Shown: positions 15,711 through 23,498 of the stretch, piece after piece | Numbering within the stretch: the first letter of the stretch is position 1 | How the letters are laid out: every line of letters starts with the position of its first letter | Assembly (NCBI GenBank): GCA_027023425.1 | Contig: JALVVL010000025.1 | Coordinates: 1-37,067 of the forward strand | Direction: 5' to 3' | From: Anaerolineales bacterium | Lineage (GTDB): Bacteria > Chloroflexota > Anaerolineae > Anaerolineales > DRMV01 | DNA length: 37,067 nt | Translations under genes and position numbers: made by a program | Notes under the pieces: model-generated | Databases searched by the model: none | What the model was told of the DNA's origin: nothing | What the model saw: only the letters and a program-made list of their open reading frames with translations

Positions 15711-16664
15711 ATGCGTAGTTTCCTCGGCCGTGACATTCTTTCTTTGAAGGACTTTGAGCGCAGTGAGTTCTTCCGTGTGTTTGAGGTCTCCGAGTATATG
15801 GAGCCGATTGCGCGCAATCGCAAGAACGTGGACATGCTCAAAGAAAAGACCTTAGTGACGGCGTTTTATCAGCCTTCCACCCGCACCCGCTTGGCGCACG
15901 AAGCGGCAATGCTCCGTTTGGGCGGCAAGGTGACCGGTTTTGCCGACCCGAAGATGACCCGCGCGGGCGACTTTTACCGCGAATCCATCAAAGACACCGT
16001 GCGCATGTTGGAATACTACGGCGACGTTATCGTGATGCGCCACTTCCAGCAGGGCGCGCCCGCCGAAGCCGCTAAGTGGGCTTCCATTCCGATCATCAAC
16101 GGCGGTGACGGCTGGGGCGAACATCCCACCCAAATTCTCACCGACCTTTACACCGTTTACCGCGAAAAGGGACGCATTGACGGCCTCACTTGGGTTGCCG
16201 TAGGCGATATGCGGATGCGCACCATGCACTCCCTTGCCTATGCGCTCACCAAGTTTGACTGCCCCATCACCTTCATCGCCCCGCCCGAGATGAGCCTGAC
16301 CGATGAGTTCAAAGCCGAAATCAAGGAAATGGGGCTCAATTTCAAAGAAGCCGAGCACATTGAGCAGGTGATCCACGAAGCCGATGTGATTTTGGTTGAA
16401 CCGGTGGTGCAACCCGACTACACCAAGCCGCGCGATGAGCGCAAGGGCGATGTGGGCATGACCCCCTCCAACTACAAAATCACGAAAGAACTGCTTGAGA
16501 CTAAAGCCAAGCCCGACGCCATCCTGTTGCACTCCTTCCCGCGCATGGATGAAATCCCCACCGATGTGGACAGCACCCGCTGGGCGCGTTACTGGCAGGA
16601 GGCGTTCAACGGCGTGGTAGTGCGTATGGCGCTGCTGGCGCTGGTTTTGGGCGCGATGGAGTAA
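15711..16664 (+). CDS. Aspartate-carbamoyltransferase-like enzyme with altered substrate site
   Basis: 317 aa, full ATCase-like length and fold. The carbamoyl-phosphate residues are intact: STRTR at 56-60, Arg110 in 'VMRHFQ', His138/Gln141 in 'EHPTQ', Arg170 in 'GDMRMRTMHS', and the terminal 'VRMALLALVL'. The amino-acid side differs. The 80s-loop Lys of 'K-G-E-S/T' aligns with Tyr89 ('FYRESIKDT'). The aspartate-binding 'T-R-x-Q' becomes 'EPVVQPDY' at 230-237, so Arg is lost. 'HPLPR' becomes 'HSFPR' at 274-278. It therefore probably carbamoylates, or decarbamoylates, something other than aspartate. ATG 15711 has GGAGGT at 7 bases. First gene of an operon with a second carbamoyltransferase and carbamate kinase. 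It may be annotated as pyrB elsewhere, but I would not use that name. Confidence 0.85.
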   Translation: MRSFLGRDILSLKDFERSEFFRVFEVSEYMEPIARNRKNVDMLKEKTLVTAFYQPSTRTRLAHEAAMLRLGGKVTGFADPKMTRAGDFYRESIKDTVRMLEYYGDVIVMRHFQQGAPAEAAKWASIPIINGGDGWGEHPTQILTDLYTVYREKGRIDGLTWVAVGDMRMRTMHSLAYALTKFDCPITFIAPPEMSLTDEFKAEIKEMGLNFKEAEHIEQVIHEADVILVEPVVQPDYTKPRDERKGDVGMTPSNYKITKELLETKAKPDAILLHSFPRMDEIPTDVDSTRWARYWQEAFNGVVVRMALLALVLGAME

Positions 16665-16679
16665 ATCTGCAATTCACAA

Positions 16680-16705
16680 CAGGGGCGGCGCGTGTGCCGC
16701 CCCTG
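16680..16705 (+). other. GC-rich hairpin between the two carbamoyltransferase genes
   Basis: Perfect 10-bp stem CAGGGGCGGC (16680-16689) and GCCGCCCCTG (16696-16705), six-base loop, no T-tract. It is followed by an R4-type CAATCCCTC stretch at about 16715-16740. It may modulate the ratio of the flanking genes within one transcript, or be a remnant palindromic repeat. Confidence 0.5.
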
Positions 16706-16759
16706 TACTATCTCCCCAATCCCTCTATCCCTCAATACCTTTCACTTCGGAGGTGCACC

Positions 16760-17749
16760 ATGCAAACCGACCTGCGCGGACGCGACCTTATCGGCGACCT
16801 TGATTTCAGCAAAGAGGAAGTTGAAACCGTCTTGGACGTGGCTTGGGACCTGAAACGCAAGCGCGCCTTGGGCGAGCCCCATGCTTACCTGCGCGACAAA
16901 GTGCTGGCGATGCTGTTCTTCTTCCCCAGCACCCGCACTCGCGGCTCGTTTGAAGCGGGCATTGACCAACTCGGCGGCCACGCGGCGTTCATTGAAAGCC
17001 GCACCACCCAAATTTCCCACGGCGATACCGAGCGCGAACTCGGCGAAATTTTCGGCCGCTATTTTGACGGCATCGCCATCCGCCATGTGACTTGGGGCGT
17101 TGGCAACCGCTACATCAACTTGGTGGCGGAGGCTTCGCGCGTGCCGGTGTTCAACATGCAGTGCGAAATCTACCACCCCTTCCAAATCCTCGCCGACCTG
17201 ATGACCATGATGGAAAAGAAGGGGCGCGACCTGCGCCGCAAGAAACTGGTTGTTTCTTGGGCTTACGCCTCTTCATACCTCAAGCCGATTTCGGTGCCGC
17301 AGTCGCTGATTTTGCAAATGACCCGATTCGGCATGGACGTCACCCTCGTTCACCCGCCGGAATTTGGCTTGATGCCCGACATTGTTGACCAAGCCAAAGC
17401 GCAGGCGCACAAATACGGCTCTTCGTTTGAGGTAATCAGCGACCCGGACGGCATGGAAGCGGCAATGAAGGACGCCGACGTCATTTACGCGAAGTCTTGG
17501 GGCCCGCTGATGACCACCACCGACCCCGATGAGGGCAAACGCATTCAAGACCAGTACAAGCACTGGATTATGGATTCCAAGAAACTGGCTGTGGCAAAGG
17601 ACGATGTGATTTACATGCACCCCTTGCCCGCGGACCGCGACATTGAAGTTACCAGCGAAGTGCTTGACGGCCCGCACTCTGTCGTGTTTGACGAAGCCGA
17701 AAACCGCTTGCACGTCCAGAAGGCCGTGATGGCGCTGACCATGCGGTAA
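16760..17749 (+). CDS. YgeW/acetylornithine-type carbamoyltransferase homologue
   Basis: 329 aa. The carbamoyl-phosphate motif STRTR is at 57-61 and 'YHPFQILADLMTM' at 138-150. The ornithine signature D-x3-S-M-G of classical OTCases is absent and replaced by 'YAKSWGPL' (243-250). The usual H-C-L-P is H-P-L-P (287-290). 'VSWAYASSYLKPISVPQ' (165-181), 'MTRFGMDVTLVHP' and 'DEAENRLHVQKAVMAL' resemble YgeW (unknown transcarbamylase) and the N-acetyl/N-succinylornithine enzymes. So it is a carbamoyltransferase of non-ornithine specificity. ATG 16760 follows GGAGGTG at good spacing; the longer frame would start in the hairpin. Second gene of the module. Confidence 0.85.
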   Translation: MQTDLRGRDLIGDLDFSKEEVETVLDVAWDLKRKRALGEPHAYLRDKVLAMLFFFPSTRTRGSFEAGIDQLGGHAAFIESRTTQISHGDTERELGEIFGRYFDGIAIRHVTWGVGNRYINLVAEASRVPVFNMQCEIYHPFQILADLMTMMEKKGRDLRRKKLVVSWAYASSYLKPISVPQSLILQMTRFGMDVTLVHPPEFGLMPDIVDQAKAQAHKYGSSFEVISDPDGMEAAMKDADVIYAKSWGPLMTTTDPDEGKRIQDQYKHWIMDSKKLAVAKDDVIYMHPLPADRDIEVTSEVLDGPHSVVFDEAENRLHVQKAVMALTMR

Positions 17750-17756
17750 CAATCCA

Positions 17757-17852
17757 CAGATTGGCGCAGATTTTCACCGATAGGTTTTTGAGACCACAGA
17801 TTACGCGAATTCCACAGAAAAATCTGTGCCAATCTGTGAAATCTGTGGTTTG
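17757..17852 (+). repeat. R1 repeat forming a long hairpin inside the carbamoyl operon
   Basis: The spacer between the YgeW-like gene and arcC holds CCACAGATTGGCGCAGATTTT and, from 17794, complementary arms ACCACAGATT and AATCTGTGGT with internal CACAGAAAAATCTGTG. This gives a long imperfect stem-loop ending about 20 bases before the arcC start. No T-tract follows. Confidence 0.75.
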
Positions 17853-17872
17853 CTTCCCTACAAGGAGGTTCC

Positions 17873-18823
17873 ATGAGCACACAACGTCAAGTCGCCGTTG
17901 TTGCCGTTGGTGGCAACGCTCTCATCAAAGACAAAGACCATAAGACGATCCCCGACCAATACGCGGCGGCGCGCGAGACCATGCACCACATCACCGAAAT
18001 GATCGCCTCCGGCTGGGATGTGGTTATCACCCACGGCAACGGCCCTCAGGTGGGCTTCATCCTGCGTCGCGCCGAACTGGCCGCGCACGAACTGCACCCC
18101 GTTCCGCTGGATTCGTGCGGCGCCGACACGCAGGGAGCGATCGGCTATATGTTCCAGAAGGCGCTTTACAACGAATTCAAAAAGCGCGGCATGAAAAAAC
18201 TCGCCGCCACCGTGGTTACTCAGGTGCTCGTTGACAAAAACGACCCCGCCTTTGAGCACCCCACCAAGCCCATTGGCTCTTTTATGGATGAAGAAACCGC
18301 CAAACGCCGCATGGCAGAAGGCTGGCACGTGATGGAGGATGCCGGCCGCGGCTGGCGGCGCGTTGTCCCCTCGCCCGACCCGAAGAAAATCATTGAATTG
18401 GACGCCATCCGCACCTTGGTGGAAAACAAGTTCACGGTCATCGCGGTCGGCGGCGGCGGCATTCCGGTCGTTGAAAACGAAAATGGCGAGTTGGAAGGCG
18501 TTGAAGCCGTGATTGACAAAGACTACGCCTCGGCACTGCTCGCCATTTCCATGAAAGTTGACCTTTTCCTCATCTCAACCGCGGTGGAAAAGGTTGCCCT
18601 CAACTTCGGCAAGCCCAACCAGCAGTGGCTTGACAAAATGACGGTTGCCGAAGCAGAGAAGTACCTTGCCGAAGGCCACTTCAAGCCCGGTAGCATGAAG
18701 CCGAAAATTGAGGCCATCTTGCGCTACTTGAAGGCAGTTCCGACCGGAAAGGCGCTGATCACCGACCCGGAGCACATCCCTGCGGCGCTGCGCGGCGAAA
18801 CCGGCACGTGGATTGTGCCCTAA
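17873..18823 (+). CDS. arcC: Carbamate kinase
   Basis: 316 aa. It interconverts carbamoyl phosphate + ADP with carbamate + ATP, usually working in the ATP-producing direction during catabolism. Signatures: 'VVAVGGNALI' (9-18), 'VVITHGNGPQVGFILRRAEL', 'LDSCGADTQGAIGY', 'VIAVGGGGIPVV' and 'GSMKPKIEAILRYL' (substrate and nucleotide loops). Length matches the family (310-316 aa). ATG 17873 has AAGGAGG at 6 bases. It closes the operon, before a strong terminator. With two carbamoyltransferases upstream, it is the energy-harvesting or carbamoyl-phosphate-supplying step. Confidence 0.96.
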   Translation: MSTQRQVAVVAVGGNALIKDKDHKTIPDQYAAARETMHHITEMIASGWDVVITHGNGPQVGFILRRAELAAHELHPVPLDSCGADTQGAIGYMFQKALYNEFKKRGMKKLAATVVTQVLVDKNDPAFEHPTKPIGSFMDEETAKRRMAEGWHVMEDAGRGWRRVVPSPDPKKIIELDAIRTLVENKFTVIAVGGGGIPVVENENGELEGVEAVIDKDYASALLAISMKVDLFLISTAVEKVALNFGKPNQQWLDKMTVAEAEKYLAEGHFKPGSMKPKIEAILRYLKAVPTGKALITDPEHIPAALRGETGTWIVP

Positions 18824-18847
18824 GCAAGCGCCCCCTTCCCAAAACCA

Positions 18848-18879
18848 ACGCCCGATGGCTTCCATCGGGCGTTTTTGTT
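18848..18879 (+). terminator. Intrinsic terminator after arcC
   Basis: Perfect 10-bp stem CGCCCGATGG (18848-18857) / CCATCGGGCG (18861-18870), 3-base loop, followed by TTTTTGTTT. Ends the carbamoyl operon; the next gene is convergent. Confidence 0.92.
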
Positions 18880-18886
18880 TGAGTAC

Positions 18887-19870
18887 TCACCCCCGCACAA
18901 ATTCATCCACGTTTTCAATGCCCAGCGCCTGCGCTTCGGGCGGAATTTTGCCCCAAGCGCGCCGATAGTACCATCCACGCAAAAAGCCCATCCCCAGCAG
19001 GCTGAGAGCCGCAAAGAGCACGCGGTTGGCTTCGGGCTTTACGCTCGGCGGGTGGAGGGCAAAGGCGCGGAGGTAAGAGCGCAAAGCAGCGGCGCTTTTG
19101 CCTGCATCCAGCAGGTAGCGCGCGCGAAATCGGTATGCCGCCGCCCAAACTCGGCGGCGCAAGCGGGCGTAAGGCGCGGCAAAGCGCGGGTCGGCGCTCA
19201 TCCATTCCGCCAGCCGCAGGGCTTCGTCCCCGAATTTTGCGGCTTGGGCGGCGTTTTTGGCCGCCTCGTGGTAGCGCGCAAAAGCCCACACCCGCGGCCT
19301 GTACACCATTTCGCCCTCCAGCGCCAGTTTCAGCCAAAGTTTGTGGTCTAAAAGGTAGTGAAAATCGTCATCCAAAAAGCCGACCGCCTCGGCGGCCTCG
19401 CGGCGCATAAAGACCGCCGGTTGGGGCAAAATGTGGAAGGTCATCAAGTCTTCCAATCCCCAATTGCCGGCGCGCAGGGTGTGGAAGGGGCGACCTTCGG
19501 CGTTGAAGGAAAGCGCATCGCCGAAAACCAACACCGCCGCGGGGCGGCGCGCAAATTCCTCCACCGCTTCGGCAACCGCCCACGGCGCTAAGGCATCGTC
19601 GGAATTGAGCCAAGCCACAATTTCGCCGCGCGCCCGCCGCATCCCCTTGTTGATGGCGTCGGCTTGCCCCTTGTCGGGCTCCGAGACCCACCATACCAGC
19701 CGGTCGGCATGTCGGCGGATGATTTCCACGCTTCCGTCGGAAGAGCCGCCATCCACAACCAAATGCTCAACTCGCGGGTACGTTTGCCGCGCAACCGAAA
19801 TCAGCGCTGTTTCCAAAAACCGCGCTTGGTTGAAAGAAGGGGTGACGATAGAAACTAAGGGCTGTTCCAT
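18887..19870 (-). CDS. Glycosyltransferase family 2
   Basis: 327 aa. GT-A fold start 'VSIVTPSFNQARFLETAL' (6-23), 'HLVVDGGSSDGSVEII' with nucleotide-binding Asp, 'NKGMRRARGEIVAWLNSDD' (the DxD equivalent is the N-S-D-D at about 89-92), and 'PQPAVFMRREAAEAVG' as acceptor-side motif. The C-terminal ~120 residues are a basic helical region ('RRRVWAAAYRFRARYLLDAG'), perhaps membrane-associating. It starts 6 bases after the GT39 stop, so it is in the same operon. It would act in surface polysaccharide or glycolipid synthesis; the sugar cannot be told. Confidence 0.88.
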   Translation of the reverse strand: MEQPLVSIVTPSFNQARFLETALISVARQTYPRVEHLVVDGGSSDGSVEIIRRHADRLVWWVSEPDKGQADAINKGMRRARGEIVAWLNSDDALAPWAVAEAVEEFARRPAAVLVFGDALSFNAEGRPFHTLRAGNWGLEDLMTFHILPQPAVFMRREAAEAVGFLDDDFHYLLDHKLWLKLALEGEMVYRPRVWAFARYHEAAKNAAQAAKFGDEALRLAEWMSADPRFAAPYARLRRRVWAAAYRFRARYLLDAGKSAAALRSYLRAFALHPPSVKPEANRVLFAALSLLGMGFLRGWYYRRAWGKIPPEAQALGIENVDEFVRG

Positions 19871-19876
19871 TGTGGG

Positions 19877-21370
19877 CTACTTGCCGCGGCTCAGGTCAAA
19901 CAAAATGTAGCCATCGCCTTCCATGACTACGGGGTAATGGGCGTAGAGATAGCGGCGGAGGGCGTTTTGGCGGTAAAACTCTTCCATGTCGGTCACGAGG
20001 AAATAATGATGGCCGCGGGTTCGGCGCTTGAAAATGTCGGCAAAAGCGGCTTGCCCCTGCGAGAAAAATTCCATGTAGCGCGAAGTAGGCCAAAAATCCA
20101 CATTGCGGTTGGCGTAATACATCAACGGGTAGCCGTAAGCCTCGGTCAGGGCAATGATTTTGCCTTCGGGCAGGCGCTCGCCAAGGGTCTGGAGCATTTG
20201 GGCTTTCTGCTCAGTGTGAGCATTGCGGATTTCCCAAGCGGTTATGCCGGTGGAATAGAGGGCAGAAACCACCAACGCCGCCACGACCGCGGCTTGCCAA
20301 ATTTTGCGCTGTCGGCGGATTGGCTCTTCCAACGCGGCGGCTCCTGCGCCCACGCCCAACGCCGTCAACGGCAAAAGCGGCAGTTGGTAGTAGGAATGGG
20401 TGGCAATGTGGACGGGCACGGCAAGTCCGTAGGCGATGTAGGCGGCAAGCCAGCCAAGCGCGAGGGCGCGCAGGCGGGGCTTGCTCAGCGCAACGCCCAC
20501 CACGGCAAACAATAGCCATCCGCCGCCAAAAGCCATGCTCGCTTGGTTGAGCCATCCGCCGTAAACCAGCGGTGAAAGCCAGTGCCGCACCGCGCCCAAA
20601 ACCCATGTGCGGATGAAGCCGCTGTTCACGGCGTTGCGCGGCATGAAGAAATACACTGCCGCTACCGGCAAGGCAGCGCCTAAGGCGCCGAGCCAAGCCC
20701 AAACGCTCCGCCAAACCCGCCGGCGATAGCGCCAAATTGCCATCCCAGCCCAAATACCCAGTGCGAAAAGCACCGCATAGGCTTTTACAATGCCTGCTGC
20801 GGCGCCAAAAACCACCGCCAGCGCGGCATACAATCTTTGCTTTGGCAATGCCTCATCCGCCGCAGCGTCAGCCCATCCACAGGCAAAATACGCCGCCCAA
20901 ACCAAAAGCACCGTCATCAGCGGGTCGGGCTGAAAGGAACGGCTGGCCTGCACGGCAAAAGGGAGTAGCATCCAATAGCCGAGCGAAAGCACCGCGGCGG
21001 TTTCTCCAGCGGCGCGGCGGGCGAGCAAGAAAAGCCCCCAAGCGCCCAAAAGCCAAAACAGCAGGTCGTAAAGCCGGGCAACCCAGAGATGAAAGCCCCA
21101 ATGGCGGTCAATCAAACAAGTGCGCGCCACGAGCGCCTCAAAAATGGGCGGCTCGTAGCGCGCCATGCGGTTGCCGAGTTCGCGCTGTTCCCGCTCCAAA
21201 GGAGTAACGAGGCCGGGACGCCAGCGCAGGTAAAGTTGGCGGGCAATCAATGCGCTGTGCATCTGGCGGGTGGGGTGAAAATCCAGCGGCGGGGCGGTGA
21301 GCCGATACAGCCGCACCCCAATCCCCAACGCCAGCACAAACACAACCGCCAAAACGGCTTTACCGCTCAA
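19877..21370 (-). CDS. Polytopic GT39/ArnT-like membrane glycosyltransferase
   Basis: About 497 aa from a TTG start. An N-terminal TM ('AVLAVVFVLALGIGVRLYRL') is followed by a loop with 'PPLDFHPTRQMHSALIARQL', whose early acidic residue fits the GT-C catalytic Asp, then about ten more hydrophobic segments and a soluble tail. The open frame extends into the fadD region to 21583. TTG 21370 (reading L-S-G-K-A-V) is chosen because GGGAG lies 6 bases before it and it begins 13 bases after the fadD stop. Middle gene of acyl-CoA ligase, GT39, GT2. It probably uses a polyprenyl-phosphate sugar donor outside the membrane. Confidence 0.78.
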   Translation of the reverse strand: MSGKAVLAVVFVLALGIGVRLYRLTAPPLDFHPTRQMHSALIARQLYLRWRPGLVTPLEREQRELGNRMARYEPPIFEALVARTCLIDRHWGFHLWVARLYDLLFWLLGAWGLFLLARRAAGETAAVLSLGYWMLLPFAVQASRSFQPDPLMTVLLVWAAYFACGWADAAADEALPKQRLYAALAVVFGAAAGIVKAYAVLFALGIWAGMAIWRYRRRVWRSVWAWLGALGAALPVAAVYFFMPRNAVNSGFIRTWVLGAVRHWLSPLVYGGWLNQASMAFGGGWLLFAVVGVALSKPRLRALALGWLAAYIAYGLAVPVHIATHSYYQLPLLPLTALGVGAGAAALEEPIRRQRKIWQAAVVAALVVSALYSTGITAWEIRNAHTEQKAQMLQTLGERLPEGKIIALTEAYGYPLMYYANRNVDFWPTSRYMEFFSQGQAAFADIFKRRTRGHHYFLVTDMEEFYRQNALRRYLYAHYPVVMEGDGYILFDLSRGK

Positions 21371-21383
21371 AGCGAACTCCCGA

Positions 21384-23105
21384 TTACGAATTGTCTCCTT
21401 CTTTCGCTTTCTCGGCCTCAATGTGCTGACGGACGAGTTCGCGGCGCAAAATCTTGCCCACCGTGGTCTTGGGCAATTCGGTGCGAAATTCAATATGGGT
21501 GGGCACTTTGAATTTCGCCAGCCGCTCGCGGCACCATTCTTTGATTTCCTCGGCGGTGAGGGTCTCGCCGGGTTTGGGCACAACCCACGCTTTCACGGTC
21601 TCGCCGCGGTACGGGTCGGGGATGCCAGCGACAGCAACCTCCAGCACCTTCGGGTGGGCAGAAATCACTTCTTCCACCTCGCGCGGCCACACCTGATAAC
21701 CGCCGGGCTTGATGACCTCTTTTTTGCGGTCAACGATGTAGAAATAGCCGTCCTCGTCCATGTAGGCAATGTCGCCGGTATAAAGCCAAATTTTGCCGTC
21801 CTCGCGCTTGCGCAGCACATTGGCGGTTTCGGTGGGCATGTTGTGGTAGCCTTTCATCACCTGAGGCCCGTTGATAATGAGTTCGCCCACCTCGCCGACG
21901 GGCAGTTCGGTTACGCCATCATCAAGGCTGATGATTTTAGCATCCACATCGGGGAGCGGCAGGCCGATAGAGCCGGTGCGGTTTTCGCCGAGCACAGGGT
22001 TGCAGTGAGTTGCAGTGGGCGCTTCCGAAAGCCCATAGCCTTCAAACACTTTGCCGCCGGTGAGGGCTTCAAAGCGCTCTTTGGTTTCGCGCATCAGCGG
22101 CGCAGAGCCCGAAATGCACACTTTGATACTGCTAAGGTCATACTTGCCAGCCATCACATCGGGGTAATTGTTGATGGCGTTGTAGAGCGTAGGCACGCCG
22201 GGGAAAATTGAGGCGTGGTATTTTTGAATGTTGTGGAGCAGGTCTTTCAAGTCGCGCGGGTCGGGCACCATCACCAACGTGCCGCCCGAGGCGATGCCGA
22301 ACAGCATCCCCGAAACCATGCCATACACATGGAAAAGCGGGATTGCCATCAACACCACCTCGTTGCCTTCTTCAAGATTGGGCACCCAGTTTTTGATTTG
22401 GAGCGTGTTGGCGACGAGGTTGCGGTGGAGCGCCACCGCACCTTTAGAAAGGCCAGTTGTGCCGCCGGTGTATTGGAAAAGCGCAACATCCTCCGGCCCA
22501 ACGGGGATTTGTGGGCGGTCGGAGGGCTTGTGAGCGGCGATGAGGTCTTGCATCCAAACGTCGTTGTCGCGCAGCGTAACGCGAAATCCCCCCGATTTTT
22601 CTTTGGTGAGCGTGAAGAGGAAGCGCAGCAGCGGCGGCAGCGTTTCTTTGATGTTGGTAACGACGAGCCGCTTGAGGCCGGTTTTGGGTTGAACCTCTTT
22701 GATGCGCTCGTAGTAGTTGCTCATCACCACCATGTACTCTACGCCGGCGTCGTTGAGTTGATGCTCAATTTCACGCGGGCTGTAGAGCGGGTTGGTGGCA
22801 ACCACCACGCCGCCGATTTTGAGAATGGCAAAGTAGGCAATCACAAATTGGGGCGTGTTGGGCATGAACAGCCCCACACGGTCGCCCTTGCGGACGCCGA
22901 GTTTATAAAGTCCGGCGGCAAGGCGGTCGGTCAGGTCGTTGAGTTCCCGATAGGTGATTTTCGCGCCCTTGAAAATTGTAGCCGGGCGGTCGGGATACTT
23001 GTGGGCATCCTCTTCCAAAAAATGGAAGAGCGGCACAGGGGGGTAATCAATGTGAAAAGGTACCCCTTCGTCATAGTGTTTGAACCAAGGGCGATCTCCG
23101 AGCAT
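21384..23105 (-). CDS. fadD: Long-chain fatty-acid-CoA ligase
   Basis: 573 aa, ANL superfamily. It activates fatty acids to acyl-AMP, then acyl-CoA. The AMP-binding motif is 'YTGGTTGLSKGAVAL' (about 198-212), followed by 'GYGLSEAPTATHCNP', 'WLYTGDIAYMDEDGYFYIVDRKKEVIKPGG' segments (read in two blocks), and the C-terminal catalytic Lys in 'LPKTTVGKILRREL'. ATG 23105 has GGAGG at 6 bases; the frame continues upstream to 23153 without support. First gene of an operon with two glycosyltransferases, an unusual setting that may point to glycolipid acyl supply rather than beta-oxidation. Confidence 0.94.
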   Translation of the reverse strand: MLGDRPWFKHYDEGVPFHIDYPPVPLFHFLEEDAHKYPDRPATIFKGAKITYRELNDLTDRLAAGLYKLGVRKGDRVGLFMPNTPQFVIAYFAILKIGGVVVATNPLYSPREIEHQLNDAGVEYMVVMSNYYERIKEVQPKTGLKRLVVTNIKETLPPLLRFLFTLTKEKSGGFRVTLRDNDVWMQDLIAAHKPSDRPQIPVGPEDVALFQYTGGTTGLSKGAVALHRNLVANTLQIKNWVPNLEEGNEVVLMAIPLFHVYGMVSGMLFGIASGGTLVMVPDPRDLKDLLHNIQKYHASIFPGVPTLYNAINNYPDVMAGKYDLSSIKVCISGSAPLMRETKERFEALTGGKVFEGYGLSEAPTATHCNPVLGENRTGSIGLPLPDVDAKIISLDDGVTELPVGEVGELIINGPQVMKGYHNMPTETANVLRKREDGKIWLYTGDIAYMDEDGYFYIVDRKKEVIKPGGYQVWPREVEEVISAHPKVLEVAVAGIPDPYRGETVKAWVVPKPGETLTAEEIKEWCRERLAKFKVPTHIEFRTELPKTTVGKILRRELVRQHIEAEKAKEGDNS

Positions 23106-23134
23106 TGCATTCCTCCATCCATCCTGTGAAATTT

Positions 23135-23206
23135 GGGCTTCCATCCAACCCAAGGCACCGACACTGAGGGTGGAGGTTCCACCCCCAATCCCGGGCTTCC
23201 ATCCAA
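23135..23206. repeat. 14-bp direct repeat upstream of fadD
   Basis: GGGCTTCCATCCAA occurs at 23135-23148 and 23193-23206, flanking a GGTGGAGGTTCCACC inverted repeat. It could be regulatory direct repeats or a small duplication. The fadD leader lies here; no clear promoter was found. Confidence 0.5.
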
Positions 23207-23214
23207 AATAAAGC

Positions 23215-23327
23215 AGGACTTACGCAGTTGCCCGTAGAAGCGCTCGCTTTCATGTCATGGCGAGCCGCCGTAGGCGGCGAAGCCATCCCCCCAGATGATG
23301 GGAGAGACCGCTTCGCGGCGACATAAT
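23215..23327 (-). mobile_element. MITE copy M1, truncated
   Basis: Begins with the family end AGGACTTACGCAGTT and matches the reverse complement of copies M2 and M3 (GTAGAAGCGCTCG, CATGTCATGGCGAGCCGCC, GGCGGCGAAGCCAT, GAGACCGCTTCG). It carries a short internal deletion and has lost the other end after CGGCGACAT. Confidence 0.75.
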
Positions 23328-23401
23328 GCATAATCAACCCTGATAGTTGGTTTAGGCCTTTTGCAACTTAGCGCCCAAATTTTTGATCTCTCCCTACCCC
23401 C

Positions 23402-23498
23402 GCTACGGCGACGCTATCGCGTCACCGTAGCCGCCCCCTTCCCTCCCTTGATAAGGGAGGGAAGGGGGCAGATGAGCCGAGCACCAGCGAGGCTCATC
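23402..23498. repeat. Cluster of three palindromes (REP/BIME-like)
   Basis: Three adjacent hairpins: CTACGG/CCGTAG enclosing GACGC/GCGTC (23403-23430); a perfect 16-bp stem CCCCCTTCCCTCCCTT (23434-23449) with its complement at 23453-23468, loop GAT; and GATGAGCC/GGCTCATC (about 23471-23498). It lies between fadD and the lipoprotein operon. The rest of 23328-23650 shows no gene. Confidence 0.75.

Noticed and set aside
16760-17749. Straight annotation as ornithine carbamoyltransferase (argF/arcB)
   Set aside because: The D-x3-SMG and HCLP ornithine signatures are missing; closer by eye to YgeW/AOTCase types.
22215-23129. 304-aa plus-strand open frame opposite fadD
   Set aside because: Antisense shadow of a well-recognised ANL ligase; no family resemblance.
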